Below, piece after piece: positions 16,414 through 24,921 of a stretch of DNA of 64,000 nt. A model generated the notes under the pieces. The model did no database searches, was not told the DNA's origin, and saw nothing but the letters and a program-made list of their open reading frames with translations. The DNA is taken from the NCBI RefSeq assembly GCF_022919135.1, contig NZ_CP095049.1, forward strand, positions 1,612,001 to 1,676,000, written 5' to 3'. A program made the position numbers and the translations under genes. Each line of letters starts with the position of its first letter. The stretch's first letter is position 1. Source of the DNA: Hymenobacter cellulosivorans. GTDB lineage: Bacteria; Bacteroidota; Bacteroidia; Cytophagales; Hymenobacteraceae.

Positions 16414-17226
16414 ATGCTGTTTTTTCGCCTTCGCTTTCTACTGGCTCTGCTGGTAATCTTAAAATCGGCAACGCTGGGCCGGGGCCAAGCTCCGCTACAC
16501 CCCGCAGACACGCTGCACAAATATGAGGAGCTGCGACGCAGCGGGGAGCCACCCGTGCGGGCCTGGTACCAAAAAAAACTGGTGGAGGCCACAGCCGTGC
16601 CGCTCGTGCTTATTGGTAGTGGTGTAGCTTGTTTGGATAACCATTCGGGGATGGGCAATTACGCCATGCGCCAGCAGCTGCAGGAGCATTTCCCGGCCTT
16701 CCACACCCGCGTCGACGACTACCTGCAGTATATGCCCTACCTGGAACTGGGCGCCACGACCATGTTTGGCATAGAAGCCCACGACGACCGGCTCAATACG
16801 CTGCTAGTCATTGCCAAATCGGAGCTGCTCATGAGTCTGGCCGTGACGACCGTGAAGTACAGCACCCGTGTGCTACGCCCCGATGCCTCGGCTCACAACT
16901 CCTTTCCCTCGGGCCATACGGCCCAGGCGTTTTTGGCGGCTACCATCGTGCACGAGGAGCTGCGGCAGAAAAGCCAGTGGTACGGCGTCGGGGCGTATAC
17001 CATTGCTGCTGGCGTGGGCACGCTCCGTATGCTCAACAACCGGCACTGGGAGTCGGATGTGCTGGCTGGGGCTGGGTTCGGTATTCTGTCGGCTCACCTG
17101 GCCTACCTGAGTCACCGCAACCGGTGGGGCCGCAAGCCGAGCCCGTTTTGCCGGCAGTGGCGCGTGGCCCCGACGTGGCAGCCCGGCGGCGGTACCGGCC
17201 TGAGCCTGCGGTGGCAGCCCAGCTAA
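16414..17226 (+). CDS. PAP2 superfamily phosphatase, secreted or membrane-attached
   Basis: All three phosphatidic-acid phosphatase motifs are visible: KYSTRVLRP (from Lys148), PSGHTA (about residue 165) and RMLNNRHWESD, matching R-x5-H-x3-D. The ATG at 16414 gives a signal-like N-terminus (LFFRLRFLLALLVIL), so the active site probably faces the periplasm. The family dephosphorylates lipid or isoprenoid phosphates; the exact substrate is unknown. A longer frame from 16297 adds residues ahead of the signal and is disfavoured. Its 3' end faces a tRNA on the opposite strand. Confidence 0.9.
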   Translation: MLFFRLRFLLALLVILKSATLGRGQAPLHPADTLHKYEELRRSGEPPVRAWYQKKLVEATAVPLVLIGSGVACLDNHSGMGNYAMRQQLQEHFPAFHTRVDDYLQYMPYLELGATTMFGIEAHDDRLNTLLVIAKSELLMSLAVTTVKYSTRVLRPDASAHNSFPSGHTAQAFLAATIVHEELRQKSQWYGVGAYTIAAGVGTLRMLNNRHWESDVLAGAGFGILSAHLAYLSHRNRWGRKPSPFCRQWRVAPTWQPGGGTGLSLRWQPS

Positions 17227-17275
17227 GCTTGGCTTAATGCGGCAGTTAGGGGCGGAAAAGAGCAGCAGGCGCAAT

Positions 17276-17317
17276 AAAAAAAGCCCGCAAGGTCATGCTG
17301 ACTTTGCGGGCTTTTTT
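17276..17317. terminator. Bidirectional terminator between the PAP2 gene and tRNA-Thr
   Basis: AAAAAAGCCCGCAA and TTGCGGGCTTTTTT are perfect complements separated by a loop that contains a further partial stem. A and T runs on both sides let it serve both the plus-strand PAP2 gene and the minus-strand tRNA. Confidence 0.9.
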
Positions 17318-17320
17318 GTG

Positions 17321-17393
17321 AGCCTCTTATTGGACTCGAACCAACGACCTGCTCATTACGAATGAGCTGCTCTACCAACTGAGCTAAAGAGGC
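17321..17393 (-). tRNA. tRNA-Thr (anticodon CGT)
   Basis: The minus strand folds as a standard cloverleaf. The acceptor is GCCTCTT with AAGAGGC, the D stem GCTC/GAGC, the anticodon stem GCTCA/TGAGC around the loop TTCGTAA (anticodon CGT, reading ACG) and the T arm GTTGG TTCGAGT CCAAT. The discriminator is T and the CCA end is not encoded. A Bacteroidota promoter lies 32 bases upstream and a terminator directly follows. Confidence 0.96.
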
Positions 17394-17424
17394 ATTTCCC
17401 AAAGAACCTGGCGGGTTGGGGTGG

Positions 17425-17456
17425 CAAAGATAGGCAACCGGAGAAACAAGGCGCAA
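17425..17456 (-). promoter_or_regulatory. Promoter of tRNA-Thr
   Basis: The minus strand has TATCTTTG (17425-17432) as a -7 box and TTG (17454-17456) 21 bases further upstream, a good fit to the Bacteroidota housekeeping promoter. The tRNA 5' end is 32 bases downstream. Confidence 0.7.
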
Positions 17457-17582
17457 GTGCCGGGCATAAAAATTTATGGGGAAGCTGCGTTTTACGTCTA
17501 CAACCCGCTGGCAACGTTTGTCGTTGGCAGTGAAAAACAGCTTCATCCGGCGGCTCCGGGCCGCGCTTTCTGTTTCTGAGCT

Positions 17583-18041
17583 ATGAAAAAAAAGAAATCC
17601 GCCCGCCTGCCTCAGGCCCTGGGTAGTGGCCTGGCTGGGGCCCTAGTACTTACCGCTATTCACGAAACAGCCCGCCGCATCTCCCCCGACGCACCCCGCA
17701 TGGATGTGCTGGGAATGCGCGGTCTGCGCAAAATCCTGAACCAAACCGACGCTCCCCAGCCCGACCATGACACGCTGTTCAACCTGACCATGGCCGGCGA
17801 CATTCTTTCCAACGGGCTCTACTATAGTCTGGTAGGTCGGGGCAAAAAGGTGTGGCGGCGGGGCGCCCTACTGGGGCTGGCCGCTGGCGTGGGCGGCGTG
17901 GTGCTGCCCGGTCCACTGGGGCTAGGCGAGGCGCCCAGCAACCGCACCCGCCAAACCCAGCTCATGACCGTGGCCTGGTACCTGTTGGGTGGCTTAGCGG
18001 CGGCCGGCGCGTCGCGGCTGTGGAGCAAGAGCCGCAAATAG
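17583..18041 (+). CDS. Unidentified small membrane protein
   Basis: I do not recognise this 152-residue protein. It starts with a Lys/Arg-rich segment (MKKKKSARLP), has a first hydrophobic stretch (GSGLAGALVLTAIHETARR), a middle soluble part, and two C-terminal hydrophobic segments (ALLGLAAGVGGVVLPGPLGLG and MTVAWYLLGGLAAAGASRL). An inner membrane location with about three or four helices is likely. It is followed after 33 bases by another unidentified membrane protein gene, and the two may be co-transcribed. Confidence 0.7.
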   Translation: MKKKKSARLPQALGSGLAGALVLTAIHETARRISPDAPRMDVLGMRGLRKILNQTDAPQPDHDTLFNLTMAGDILSNGLYYSLVGRGKKVWRRGALLGLAAGVGGVVLPGPLGLGEAPSNRTRQTQLMTVAWYLLGGLAAAGASRLWSKSRK

Positions 18042-18074
18042 CCACTGGAAAAGCAGAACCCTTACTTTAGGGAC

Positions 18075-18899
18075 ATGCTCATTCCTTCCGGTTACGCGCG
18101 CCGCTTCAGCTTGGTGGTTTTTCTGCTAACAATACCCCTGCTGGCCCGGGCCGATGCGCTGAGCGGGTTAGAAATATTCTTTCAGCTGCTGGCCATCGTG
18201 GCGGGCATTGCCTTAGCGGGCTTCGTGGTGACGCTGCTGGCATATTTCCGGCCACAGTCCCGCGGGCTGCAGATCCTAAACTACGTGCTGGTTGGGTTGA
18301 ACCTGCTACTGGGACTTCTTTGGGAGCAACTGTTCAGCCGGTCTTCGGATATCCCGATTTTTGGGGAGTTTAATCCTTTCCTGAGCCTGGCAGTGCCACT
18401 GGCGGTATGGTTAGGAGCCGTTCGGCTGGCCCGCCGCGAGGAAAAACCCCTACGCCGCTTGCTGTGGGTAAGTGTGGCAGTATTTGCAACGCAGCTGCTG
18501 CTGAATCCGCTGGTGCAGCACCTGGTTTGGTCAACTGTAGACCGGCAGGCTTATATCAGCGGCGGAGTTTTCTGGCTGGGTCGGGTCGTGAATTTGCTCG
18601 TGTCCTTTGCCTGCTGGTGGGCGGTGCTGGAGCAGGTGCAGCAGCAATGGCAGCTGGGCTGGCAGGCGCTACGTCCCCGGCTGTTGGCCCCGGCTTTGGA
18701 GGCAGGATTTGGCCTGGTGTACAGCCTTGGTTCGGTACTGCTGATTCTGGAATCTGGGGCCCGCCTGGCAGACCTGGGGCAGTATTTTGTTTCTCTGCTA
18801 ACGGGTACCGTGCTGGGCTGGGCAGTGGGGGCGCTGGCCATCTGGCTGAATCAGCGGCGGTATGATACCCGGGCCGAACCGGAGCATGAGCAAGTCTAA
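18075..18899 (+). CDS. Unidentified polytopic membrane protein
   Basis: The 274-residue product has a signal-like first helix (LVVFLLTIPLLARADA) and about seven further hydrophobic segments, so it is an integral inner membrane protein. No motif identifies a family. A TACTTTAG sequence about ten bases before the ATG resembles a -7 box with one mismatch. It may therefore have its own promoter or be co-transcribed with the preceding membrane protein gene. Function unknown. Confidence 0.7.
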   Translation: MLIPSGYARRFSLVVFLLTIPLLARADALSGLEIFFQLLAIVAGIALAGFVVTLLAYFRPQSRGLQILNYVLVGLNLLLGLLWEQLFSRSSDIPIFGEFNPFLSLAVPLAVWLGAVRLARREEKPLRRLLWVSVAVFATQLLLNPLVQHLVWSTVDRQAYISGGVFWLGRVVNLLVSFACWWAVLEQVQQQWQLGWQALRPRLLAPALEAGFGLVYSLGSVLLILESGARLADLGQYFVSLLTGTVLGWAVGALAIWLNQRRYDTRAEPEHEQV

Positions 18900-18929
18900 T
18901 TCCGCGCTTTCCGGCATCTTTGCAGCCTG

Positions 18930-19700
18930 ATGAAAGAACTCCGTAAACTTCTGGTTCGGGCCCTGGGCTTCGAGCGGTATATCCGGCTGGTGAGTCGCGT
19001 GTATTTGCGCATGGTGGGCGCCGGCTGGGGCAAGGAGAAATATCCGGAGCTGTTTTTTCTGGAAAAGCTCATCCAGCCTGGCTTCGTGTGCCTCGACATT
19101 GGCGCCAACCTGGGCTACTACTCCGTGGCGTTGTCGCGCCTGACCGGGCCCCAGGGCAAGGTGCTGGCCGTCGAGCCCATTCCGCTGTTTCAGGAAATCT
19201 GGCGCGACAATGTGCGCCTCAGCGGCCACGACAACGTGACGCTGCTGCCCTATGCCCTGGGCGGCGAAAACATGACCGTGCGCATGGGCACACCCGAGCG
19301 CAACGGCCTGCTGCACCACGGCATGACCAAAGTAGCGGCCAGCAACCCGGCCGAAACCTACGCCCGCACCTACGAAGTGCCCATGCGCATCCCCGACGAG
19401 CTGCTGGCCGATTTGCCCCGCCTCGATTTCGTGAAGTGCGACGTGGAAGGCTTCGAATCAGAGGTGTTTCGGAATATGCAGGCCACGCTGCGCCGCTTCC
19501 GGCCCCTGATTCAGACCGAGCTCAACGGCTTGGAAAACCGTCAGACTGTGGTCAATTTGCTGGCTCAGCTGGGCTATAAACCATTTGTGCTGTCCGAGCG
19601 TTTGGAGCTTGTACCTTGCCCGCCCGAGCAGCTCACCAGCCCGGTCACCGCCGATTTTTACTTTCAACCCACCAACCCCGCTGCTCCGCTAGCTTCCTGA
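18930..19700 (+). CDS. FkbM family SAM-dependent methyltransferase
   Basis: The 256-residue protein has the SAM-binding motif I CLDIGANLGYYSVAL, the acidic end of motif II (LAVEPIPLFQEI) and the FkbM-type VKCDVEGFESEVF motif with the nearby LIQTELNG. FkbM enzymes methylate hydroxyl groups on sugars or secondary metabolites; the substrate here is unknown. The stop overlaps the start of the DUF4834 gene by one base (TGATG), so the two are translationally coupled. CATCTTTG just upstream is an imperfect -7 box. Confidence 0.88.
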   Translation: MKELRKLLVRALGFERYIRLVSRVYLRMVGAGWGKEKYPELFFLEKLIQPGFVCLDIGANLGYYSVALSRLTGPQGKVLAVEPIPLFQEIWRDNVRLSGHDNVTLLPYALGGENMTVRMGTPERNGLLHHGMTKVAASNPAETYARTYEVPMRIPDELLADLPRLDFVKCDVEGFESEVFRNMQATLRRFRPLIQTELNGLENRQTVVNLLAQLGYKPFVLSERLELVPCPPEQLTSPVTADFYFQPTNPAAPLAS

Positions 19701-19993
19701 TGGTTAAGTTTCTGCTCATTTTCCTCATCATTTCCCTGGTTTTCCGGTTCGTGATGCCGGTTATTCTGCGGCTACTCGTGGGCCGGTTTGTGCAGAAACA
19801 GGCCCGGCGCTACGGCCAGCAGTTTGGCGGCGCTTCCCCCTTCGATGGAGCCTTTGGCGGCCGGCCCGCCGCGCCCAACCCACCACCCGCCGGCGGCAAC
19901 GTCCGCGTCGACTTTGTGCCGCCCAAGCAGGCTCAGGGCCGGCCTCAGGACTTCAAGGGCGGCGAGTACGTTGACTTTGAAGAAGTGAAATAA
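19700..19993 (+). CDS. DUF4834 family small membrane protein
   Basis: The 97-residue protein has one N-terminal membrane helix (FLLIFLIISLVFRFVMPVIL), a basic then Gly/Pro-rich middle and the family-typical ending GGEYVDFEEVK. The family is confined to Bacteroidota as far as I know, and its function is unknown. The ATG overlaps the stop of the FkbM gene by one base. A longer frame from 19616 overlaps that gene and is rejected. A bidirectional terminator follows. Confidence 0.85.
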   Translation: MVKFLLIFLIISLVFRFVMPVILRLLVGRFVQKQARRYGQQFGGASPFDGAFGGRPAAPNPPPAGGNVRVDFVPPKQAQGRPQDFKGGEYVDFEEVK

Positions 19994-20008
19994 GAATAAC
20001 TCAAGCTC

Positions 20009-20045
20009 AAAAAAGGCCCGCGGTAGCATTACCGCGGGCCTTTTT
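20009..20045. terminator. Bidirectional terminator between DUF4834 and DUF5686 genes
   Basis: AAAAAGGCCCGCGGTA and TACCGCGGGCCTTTTT form a 16-base stem with a short loop and with A and T runs on both sides, between two convergent genes. Confidence 0.92.
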
Positions 20046-20061
20046 CGTGAATAACGAGCCT

Positions 20062-22710
20062 CTAGAAGCCAATCCCAATCCGGATGCCCGACCCGGCTTT
20101 CTCCCGGGACTGTAATGAGGTAAAGAAGTCGACGCGCAGCACTTTGAAAATGTGCTCTACGCCCAGGCCTAGTTCGGCGTAACTCCCGACGGTGGGCGTG
20201 TAGAGGTAATTCATGGTAACCACTTCCTGCCACTTGAGCTGGCGGAAAGCCGGGAGCTTATTGAAGAAGAACCCGTTGAAGTGGTGACTGCCGCGGGCAA
20301 TGACGTAGCGCTCGGCCGTGCTGTAGCGGTAGTAGTCGAGGAGCTGAAACTGCCGCTCGAAGTCGATGGCGAAAATAGTGCGGTTGCCGGCGAAGTGGCG
20401 GTAATCGACGAAAGTGAGGTCGGGGGAGCCGAGGTAGGCTCCGGCCGTGGCGCTCAGGCGGGTTTCCCCAAACAGGCCAAAGCCCAATTCTTTCTGGGCG
20501 CCCAGCTCCAGGCGGGTAAAGCGCACGTCGGCACCCAGCACGCCCCGGAAGGCCTGGCGCAGGCCCAATGACAGGCGCGGGTAGCGGGAGTTGTAGAGGT
20601 TGAACTTACCGTCGGGGCGGGTAACGTACTGCTGGCCGGGCTGCCAGGTCAGGCCCAAGTCCAGCGTCAGGGCCTGACTGCGGCCGAAGCCGGTGCCCTG
20701 GGGCAATTCTACCGCTTCGGGCCGGTTCGGGGTGAAAGCCCGGCCTGGCACGTCCCGAATCAGCTCCACGGTGGTGTTGTAGAGCTCCTGCCGGTCGGCG
20801 TAGCCCGCGGCCAGGTTCACGAAGAAGCCGTTAAACGCCTCGGTGCGGTAGTTTATCTCCAGCCCGTCGCGCTGGTAGTACTTGTTGTAGTTGCGGTTGG
20901 CCAGCAGCGTGTACGTCGTATTGAGCAGCGGGGCGTTAAAGGGCGTATGCGGCTGGTTGTTGTAGGGGTCGAAGTCGACAATAGTGCGGCCGACGGCAAA
21001 GCCCACGCGGCTGAACGACTCGGGCTTAAATGTATAGCTGCCACGCAGGCTGGGGCTGAGTTGCTTGCTCGAAAAGCCGTAGCGCAGTGTGGGTTCCAGC
21101 ACGTAGTTGCGGCGGTCTTCGTAGCGCTGGGTGTAGGTGGCATTGAGGTTGATAACCAGGCCTTCCACCGTGTTGTAGACCATCTTATCCGTTGGCGACT
21201 CAATCGAAATAAAGCGCCGCTCGAAGGTATTGTTGTAGGTGTAGCCCCCGATAAGCAGACCCATAAAGCTGGGCTTATTCCGGATCCGGTCCATGGAATC
21301 CTGGTAGGGCTTCGACTTCTGGATGACTTCCACACTGTCTTTGACGTGGTAATCCTTGATTTCCTCCTCGCTGAGCGGAATGGGCCGGATAGAGTCCCAG
21401 TAAGCTTCGGTCCGCTCGTTGGCGCCTTTCTCAATCAGCATTACCTGGCCCTTGGCCATAGGTGCCAGCGCAATGCCGCCTTCCGGCAACGGAATTTCCT
21501 GCTGGGCCTTGGCTTTGGCGTCGCGGCGGATGGTACGGGTGAGGCCGCGTAGCTGGGGCCGTTCCTGCTTGGCTTCGGCTACCGTTTCGCGGTGGGCCGG
21601 CTCGGTGCTGGGCGCCGGCGTGGGCGCTACCACAGGCTTGTCGGGATATGTCGGCGTCACGCGGTAGTTGGAAAGGGACGCGTTGGTGCTGCCGTTGCCC
21701 TTGAAGCCCAGTCCGCCGGCGTTCAGGCTGACTTTCTGCGACTGAATAATCCAGGCCTGGGGGTGGCCGGGGGCCGGGGCGTACAGGATTTCAACCCGCA
21801 GCTTGTCCACATACTCGATGCCGGAATTGGAATCCAGGCTCAAATCGAGGCTGTGCAGGCGCCAGGTGCCATCTTCGGCAATGTAGATGAAGCCCGAAAA
21901 CGCGGGGTCGATGCGGTGGCGGGGCGTGACGCGGATTTTATTGATGGTAATGCCATTCTGCACTGAGGTGCCTACCAGTTCGTAGCGGTAAAACTGCATG
22001 GCATTCTGGGCCACCGGCGAGACGAAGCCCCGCTCCGAAAAGCCCGACTGCAGCAGATTGTCGTAAAAGTTGAAGCTCTTGGAGGCCCGGTTGAAGCTGA
22101 ATCCTTTGCTGCTGCCGCTCACCCGCGACGAAATCATGCGCTCCTGAATCTTGCCCGGCTGGCGGAAGGTCATATCCGACAATGACTCCGACAAGTACAC
22201 CACGCCCGTCTTGATGTCGGGCCCAACTTTTACCAGGCCCATAATCTTGCCCGGCACCTCGGTAAGACGGATAATGGACTTGATATACATACGGGCCGTA
22301 AAGGCGGCCACTTCAGCCCGGTGATACTTACGCCAGTCAATGGCGTGCTGCACAATGGCATAAGCCGGGTCCCGGTCGGAGGCCCGGATGAGCACTTCGC
22401 CCAGATTATAGTTTTCCGGCGTCAGGGTTACGTTGAGCACCGTGGCTGTGTCGCCGCCCGCTACGGTCAGCTTTTCCACCCGCGGCTTGAAGCCCACGTA
22501 CTGGTACACGATTTCGTAGAGCCCGGCTTCCAGGCGCAGCTGGTAACTGCCCTGCTCGTTGGAGGCCGTGCTGGAGGCTGAGCCGCGCACGGCCACGTTG
22601 GCAAAGGCCAGGGGCTCACCCTTAGGGTCGGTAATTTTGCCACGCACGATGCCCGCCTGCGCAGCCACCGTGCTCAATAGAGCAAGAAGAATAACTAAAT
22701 AACGAGCCAT
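20062..22710 (-). CDS. DUF5686 outer membrane protein with a carboxypeptidase-regulatory N-domain
   Basis: The 882-residue protein has a signal peptide (ARYLVILLALLSTVAAQA) and a CarboxypepD_reg-like beta-sandwich (GIVRGKITDPKGEPLAFANV, about residues 20-105). The DUF5686 region follows (PGKIMGLVKVGPDIKTGVVY), with a C-terminal segment of alternating aromatic strands typical of an outer membrane beta-barrel, ending IGIGF. The family's role is unknown; the architecture resembles TonB-linked outer membrane proteins without a plug. The ATG at 22710 is chosen because it opens the signal peptide; the frame runs on to 22845. It is monocistronic. Confidence 0.88.
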   Translation of the reverse strand: MARYLVILLALLSTVAAQAGIVRGKITDPKGEPLAFANVAVRGSASSTASNEQGSYQLRLEAGLYEIVYQYVGFKPRVEKLTVAGGDTATVLNVTLTPENYNLGEVLIRASDRDPAYAIVQHAIDWRKYHRAEVAAFTARMYIKSIIRLTEVPGKIMGLVKVGPDIKTGVVYLSESLSDMTFRQPGKIQERMISSRVSGSSKGFSFNRASKSFNFYDNLLQSGFSERGFVSPVAQNAMQFYRYELVGTSVQNGITINKIRVTPRHRIDPAFSGFIYIAEDGTWRLHSLDLSLDSNSGIEYVDKLRVEILYAPAPGHPQAWIIQSQKVSLNAGGLGFKGNGSTNASLSNYRVTPTYPDKPVVAPTPAPSTEPAHRETVAEAKQERPQLRGLTRTIRRDAKAKAQQEIPLPEGGIALAPMAKGQVMLIEKGANERTEAYWDSIRPIPLSEEEIKDYHVKDSVEVIQKSKPYQDSMDRIRNKPSFMGLLIGGYTYNNTFERRFISIESPTDKMVYNTVEGLVINLNATYTQRYEDRRNYVLEPTLRYGFSSKQLSPSLRGSYTFKPESFSRVGFAVGRTIVDFDPYNNQPHTPFNAPLLNTTYTLLANRNYNKYYQRDGLEINYRTEAFNGFFVNLAAGYADRQELYNTTVELIRDVPGRAFTPNRPEAVELPQGTGFGRSQALTLDLGLTWQPGQQYVTRPDGKFNLYNSRYPRLSLGLRQAFRGVLGADVRFTRLELGAQKELGFGLFGETRLSATAGAYLGSPDLTFVDYRHFAGNRTIFAIDFERQFQLLDYYRYSTAERYVIARGSHHFNGFFFNKLPAFRQLKWQEVVTMNYLYTPTVGSYAELGLGVEHIFKVLRVDFFTSLQSREKAGSGIRIGIGF

Positions 22711-22843
22711 AGAAAGTTGGTTTGCGGGAGGTGTGAAGGTAGATGAATTCCCACATGATAGGGTTGCATGGAAAGCACAGGCAATTCCTTTTCGACCAAT
22801 TTTCGACCAATGGCGGCCAGCCCGAAGCAGGGCGTACAAACAC

Positions 22844-22873
22844 AAAAAGGACGGCCATGGGCCGTCCTTTTTT
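22844..22873 (-). terminator. Terminator of the ferritin-like gene pair
   Basis: AAAAAGGACGGCC and GGCCGTCCTTTTT form a perfect 13-base stem with an ATG loop. It lies just after the 3' end of the minus-strand ferritin-like gene at 22894. Confidence 0.88.
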
Positions 22874-22893
22874 CAGTATGCAAAACGTGTGCG

Positions 22894-23874
22894 TTACACA
22901 AACAGCTGAGTTCTGTTATCCACGAAATTGCGGGCAATGGCTTTTACCTTCACGTAGTCCAGGGGCTCGTCGAAAGCCTCCGAAGCAGCGGCAGCCGAAA
23001 TGGCGCTGTCAGCCGTGATGGTACGGGTAGCCTGCACAACGTTTTCTTCACCAGGGAAAGTGATGCCGGTGGGTACGCCAGCTGGGGGCGGGTTGGTGCC
23101 AGGACCATACACATCCCGGGTTGAAGGCGTCGTGTCTGGCGAAGGGCCACCCTGGTCGTCGAGCGAAATCCAGCTCTTAGGGCCTTTTTTCAGGTCAGCA
23201 TTGGGAGCCGTTGTAGCAGCACCTGCTCCGGTAACGCCAGCGGCCCGGCCGCGGCGGATGGTGCGAATGTGGGAGCTATGACGAGCTTCTACCGAGTGAA
23301 TGTTCAGAGCCGTTTCCAGAATGTCCTTATTAGGCATTAGGAAAGGAGCACCGCCTTTATAGGCTCGCACCCCCGTGTCGACGAAGGACTGGGCTACGCC
23401 AAAGTACAAGTCGGTACCGGCGGGCGTGGGCAGCAGGGCCGCCGCAAACGGGCCAATTTTGGAACCTCTGCCACCGCTATAGTCGAAGGCGTCACGGCCG
23501 GGGTCGGGAATAGCAGCCGTACCTAGTGCTTCCCGCAGGACTCTGATGTGGCCGCCCTCATCGTTGCGAATCTTCTCGATAGCAGGGACGTCGGCGGCCG
23601 GAATCAGGCCAGTAGTTTTCAGGCCCGTGTCGTAGAAGTAGTACTCCAGGTACTCCAGCTGCAGGGCCAGGTTCAGTACATCATTTACCGATGGGCCAGC
23701 CGTTTGGCCATAGGCTTTGTTAAACAAAGCACCTATAAAGCCAGGAACAGCAGCGGCGGTGAGCTTTTTGCCCATGCCGGTAAGGTGCTTGAACACCCGA
23801 CGGCGCGAGTCAAAACGGTCGTAGACTTCCGGGTCTACTTTTTCAATTTCCGTAATTATTTGGAACAGATCCAT
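22894..23874 (-). CDS. Ferritin-like domain protein
   Basis: The 326-residue protein has a four-helix ferritin-like core. Glu74 and Glu77 sit in LEYLEYYFYD, Glu106 and His109 in NDEGGHIRVL, and a second pair in SVEARHSSHI, the set expected for a di-iron site. A hydrophobic stretch (LTAAAVPGFIGALFNKAYGQ, about residues 38-57) precedes it, preceded by KHLTGMGKK rather than a normal export signal. Location is therefore uncertain. It is the second gene of a two-gene unit with the lipoprotein at 23915-24715, 40 bases away. Function unknown; it may handle iron or oxidants. Confidence 0.82.
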   Translation of the reverse strand: MDLFQIITEIEKVDPEVYDRFDSRRRVFKHLTGMGKKLTAAAVPGFIGALFNKAYGQTAGPSVNDVLNLALQLEYLEYYFYDTGLKTTGLIPAADVPAIEKIRNDEGGHIRVLREALGTAAIPDPGRDAFDYSGGRGSKIGPFAAALLPTPAGTDLYFGVAQSFVDTGVRAYKGGAPFLMPNKDILETALNIHSVEARHSSHIRTIRRGRAAGVTGAGAATTAPNADLKKGPKSWISLDDQGGPSPDTTPSTRDVYGPGTNPPPAGVPTGITFPGEENVVQATRTITADSAISAAAASEAFDEPLDYVKVKAIARNFVDNRTQLFV

Positions 23875-23914
23875 AATTGAAAGGCTGATTTTTAAGCGGG
23901 GAAATGACTACGAA

Positions 23915-24715
23915 CTACACCAGGCCGCTCACATTGAGCTTGGAACCCGCCTGCAAAAACTGGTTGGCCGTGGTTACCACTTCCGAAGGCTTCTTGGACT
24001 TTTCCGTGCCACGGCCCGTACCTACACCCGGAGCCGAGTTGGCCGTAGGCGTAAACAGTTCAACCACGTCGCTATCGACGAAGCTGTTGTAGTTCATCAA
24101 ATCCCGAATGAGGGCAGCGTGACGGGCTTCTACCGACACAATTTTACCGGCCAAAGCCAGGTAAACGGGGTTAGTAATGAAGCGGCCGGCACCGTTGTAA
24201 GCGGCCACACCGAGGTCCTCGAAAGCCATAGCCGCGTCGAGTACACCCAGCTTGGCACTGGCGTTGGCGCGCTTGCCTACGTTGAAGTCAATGGCCGAAA
24301 AGTCCGGAGTCAGATCCTTGATGATGCTGTTGGCCGGAATCGTGTTCTTGAAAAAGTCACGGTGAGCTTTTTCGTGCAAGGCCAGGTCGTTCAGGATCTG
24401 GCGCTCAGCGCTGTTAGCGCCCAGGCCGGCAAAGTAGGTACCGGCGGCGCCGGTGATGACCTGGTTGTAGAAGGCAGCTTCGAGCTGCTCTAGGGCGTAG
24501 GCGTAGTTGAGAACCCCAATGTCGCTGGTGCCCACGTTAACATCGCCAGCATTGGCGTCAACGTTGTCGTCATCGTCATCGCAGCCCGTGAGGAGTAAGC
24601 CAGTCAGGGCAAGACCGGCGCCCGTGTAACGCAGGAAGTCGCGACGGGGGAGGGCACTTTGTAAGCCGGAGGGCGAGTGGTCTTCTGTCGGAACAGAATG
24701 GATTTGTTTAGTCAT
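23915..24715 (-). CDS. Ferritin-like lipoprotein with a Tat-type signal
   Basis: The 266-residue protein begins with a twin-arginine motif (PRRDFLRYTG, Arg24-Arg25), a hydrophobic segment and a lipobox LLTGC with Cys45, followed by five aspartates. The acidic run after the cysteine resembles Bacteroidota surface-lipoprotein export signals. The ferritin-like core carries Glu76 and Glu79 (ALEQLEAAFY), LHEKAHRDFF and SVEARHAALI. Tat export would allow folding with metal before transport. It is first in a unit with a second ferritin-like gene. Metal binding and surface display are inferences from motifs. Confidence 0.85.
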   Translation of the reverse strand: MTKQIHSVPTEDHSPSGLQSALPRRDFLRYTGAGLALTGLLLTGCDDDDDNVDANAGDVNVGTSDIGVLNYAYALEQLEAAFYNQVITGAAGTYFAGLGANSAERQILNDLALHEKAHRDFFKNTIPANSIIKDLTPDFSAIDFNVGKRANASAKLGVLDAAMAFEDLGVAAYNGAGRFITNPVYLALAGKIVSVEARHAALIRDLMNYNSFVDSDVVELFTPTANSAPGVGTGRGTEKSKKPSEVVTTANQFLQAGSKLNVSGLV

Positions 24716-24921
24716 AGCTATTTAGGAATTAGGCGTGAGTGACTGCTTGGGTACTACGCCTTTCCTAAAGCCGGTCGGCCATTTTTGGCAATAAAATCAG
24801 TATTTGTTACACTAAAATACGTATGGCTCCCTCTTGCTTTGCGTTAAGTTCTTAAATGTATTTACGGGTTTATACCAAATCCAGAACCCGCATAAACTAC
24901 GTACTCAGTAAGCCGTTGAGC

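Noticed and set aside
17223..17546. 107-residue minus-strand frame
   Set aside because: It runs straight through the tRNA-Thr gene and its terminator.
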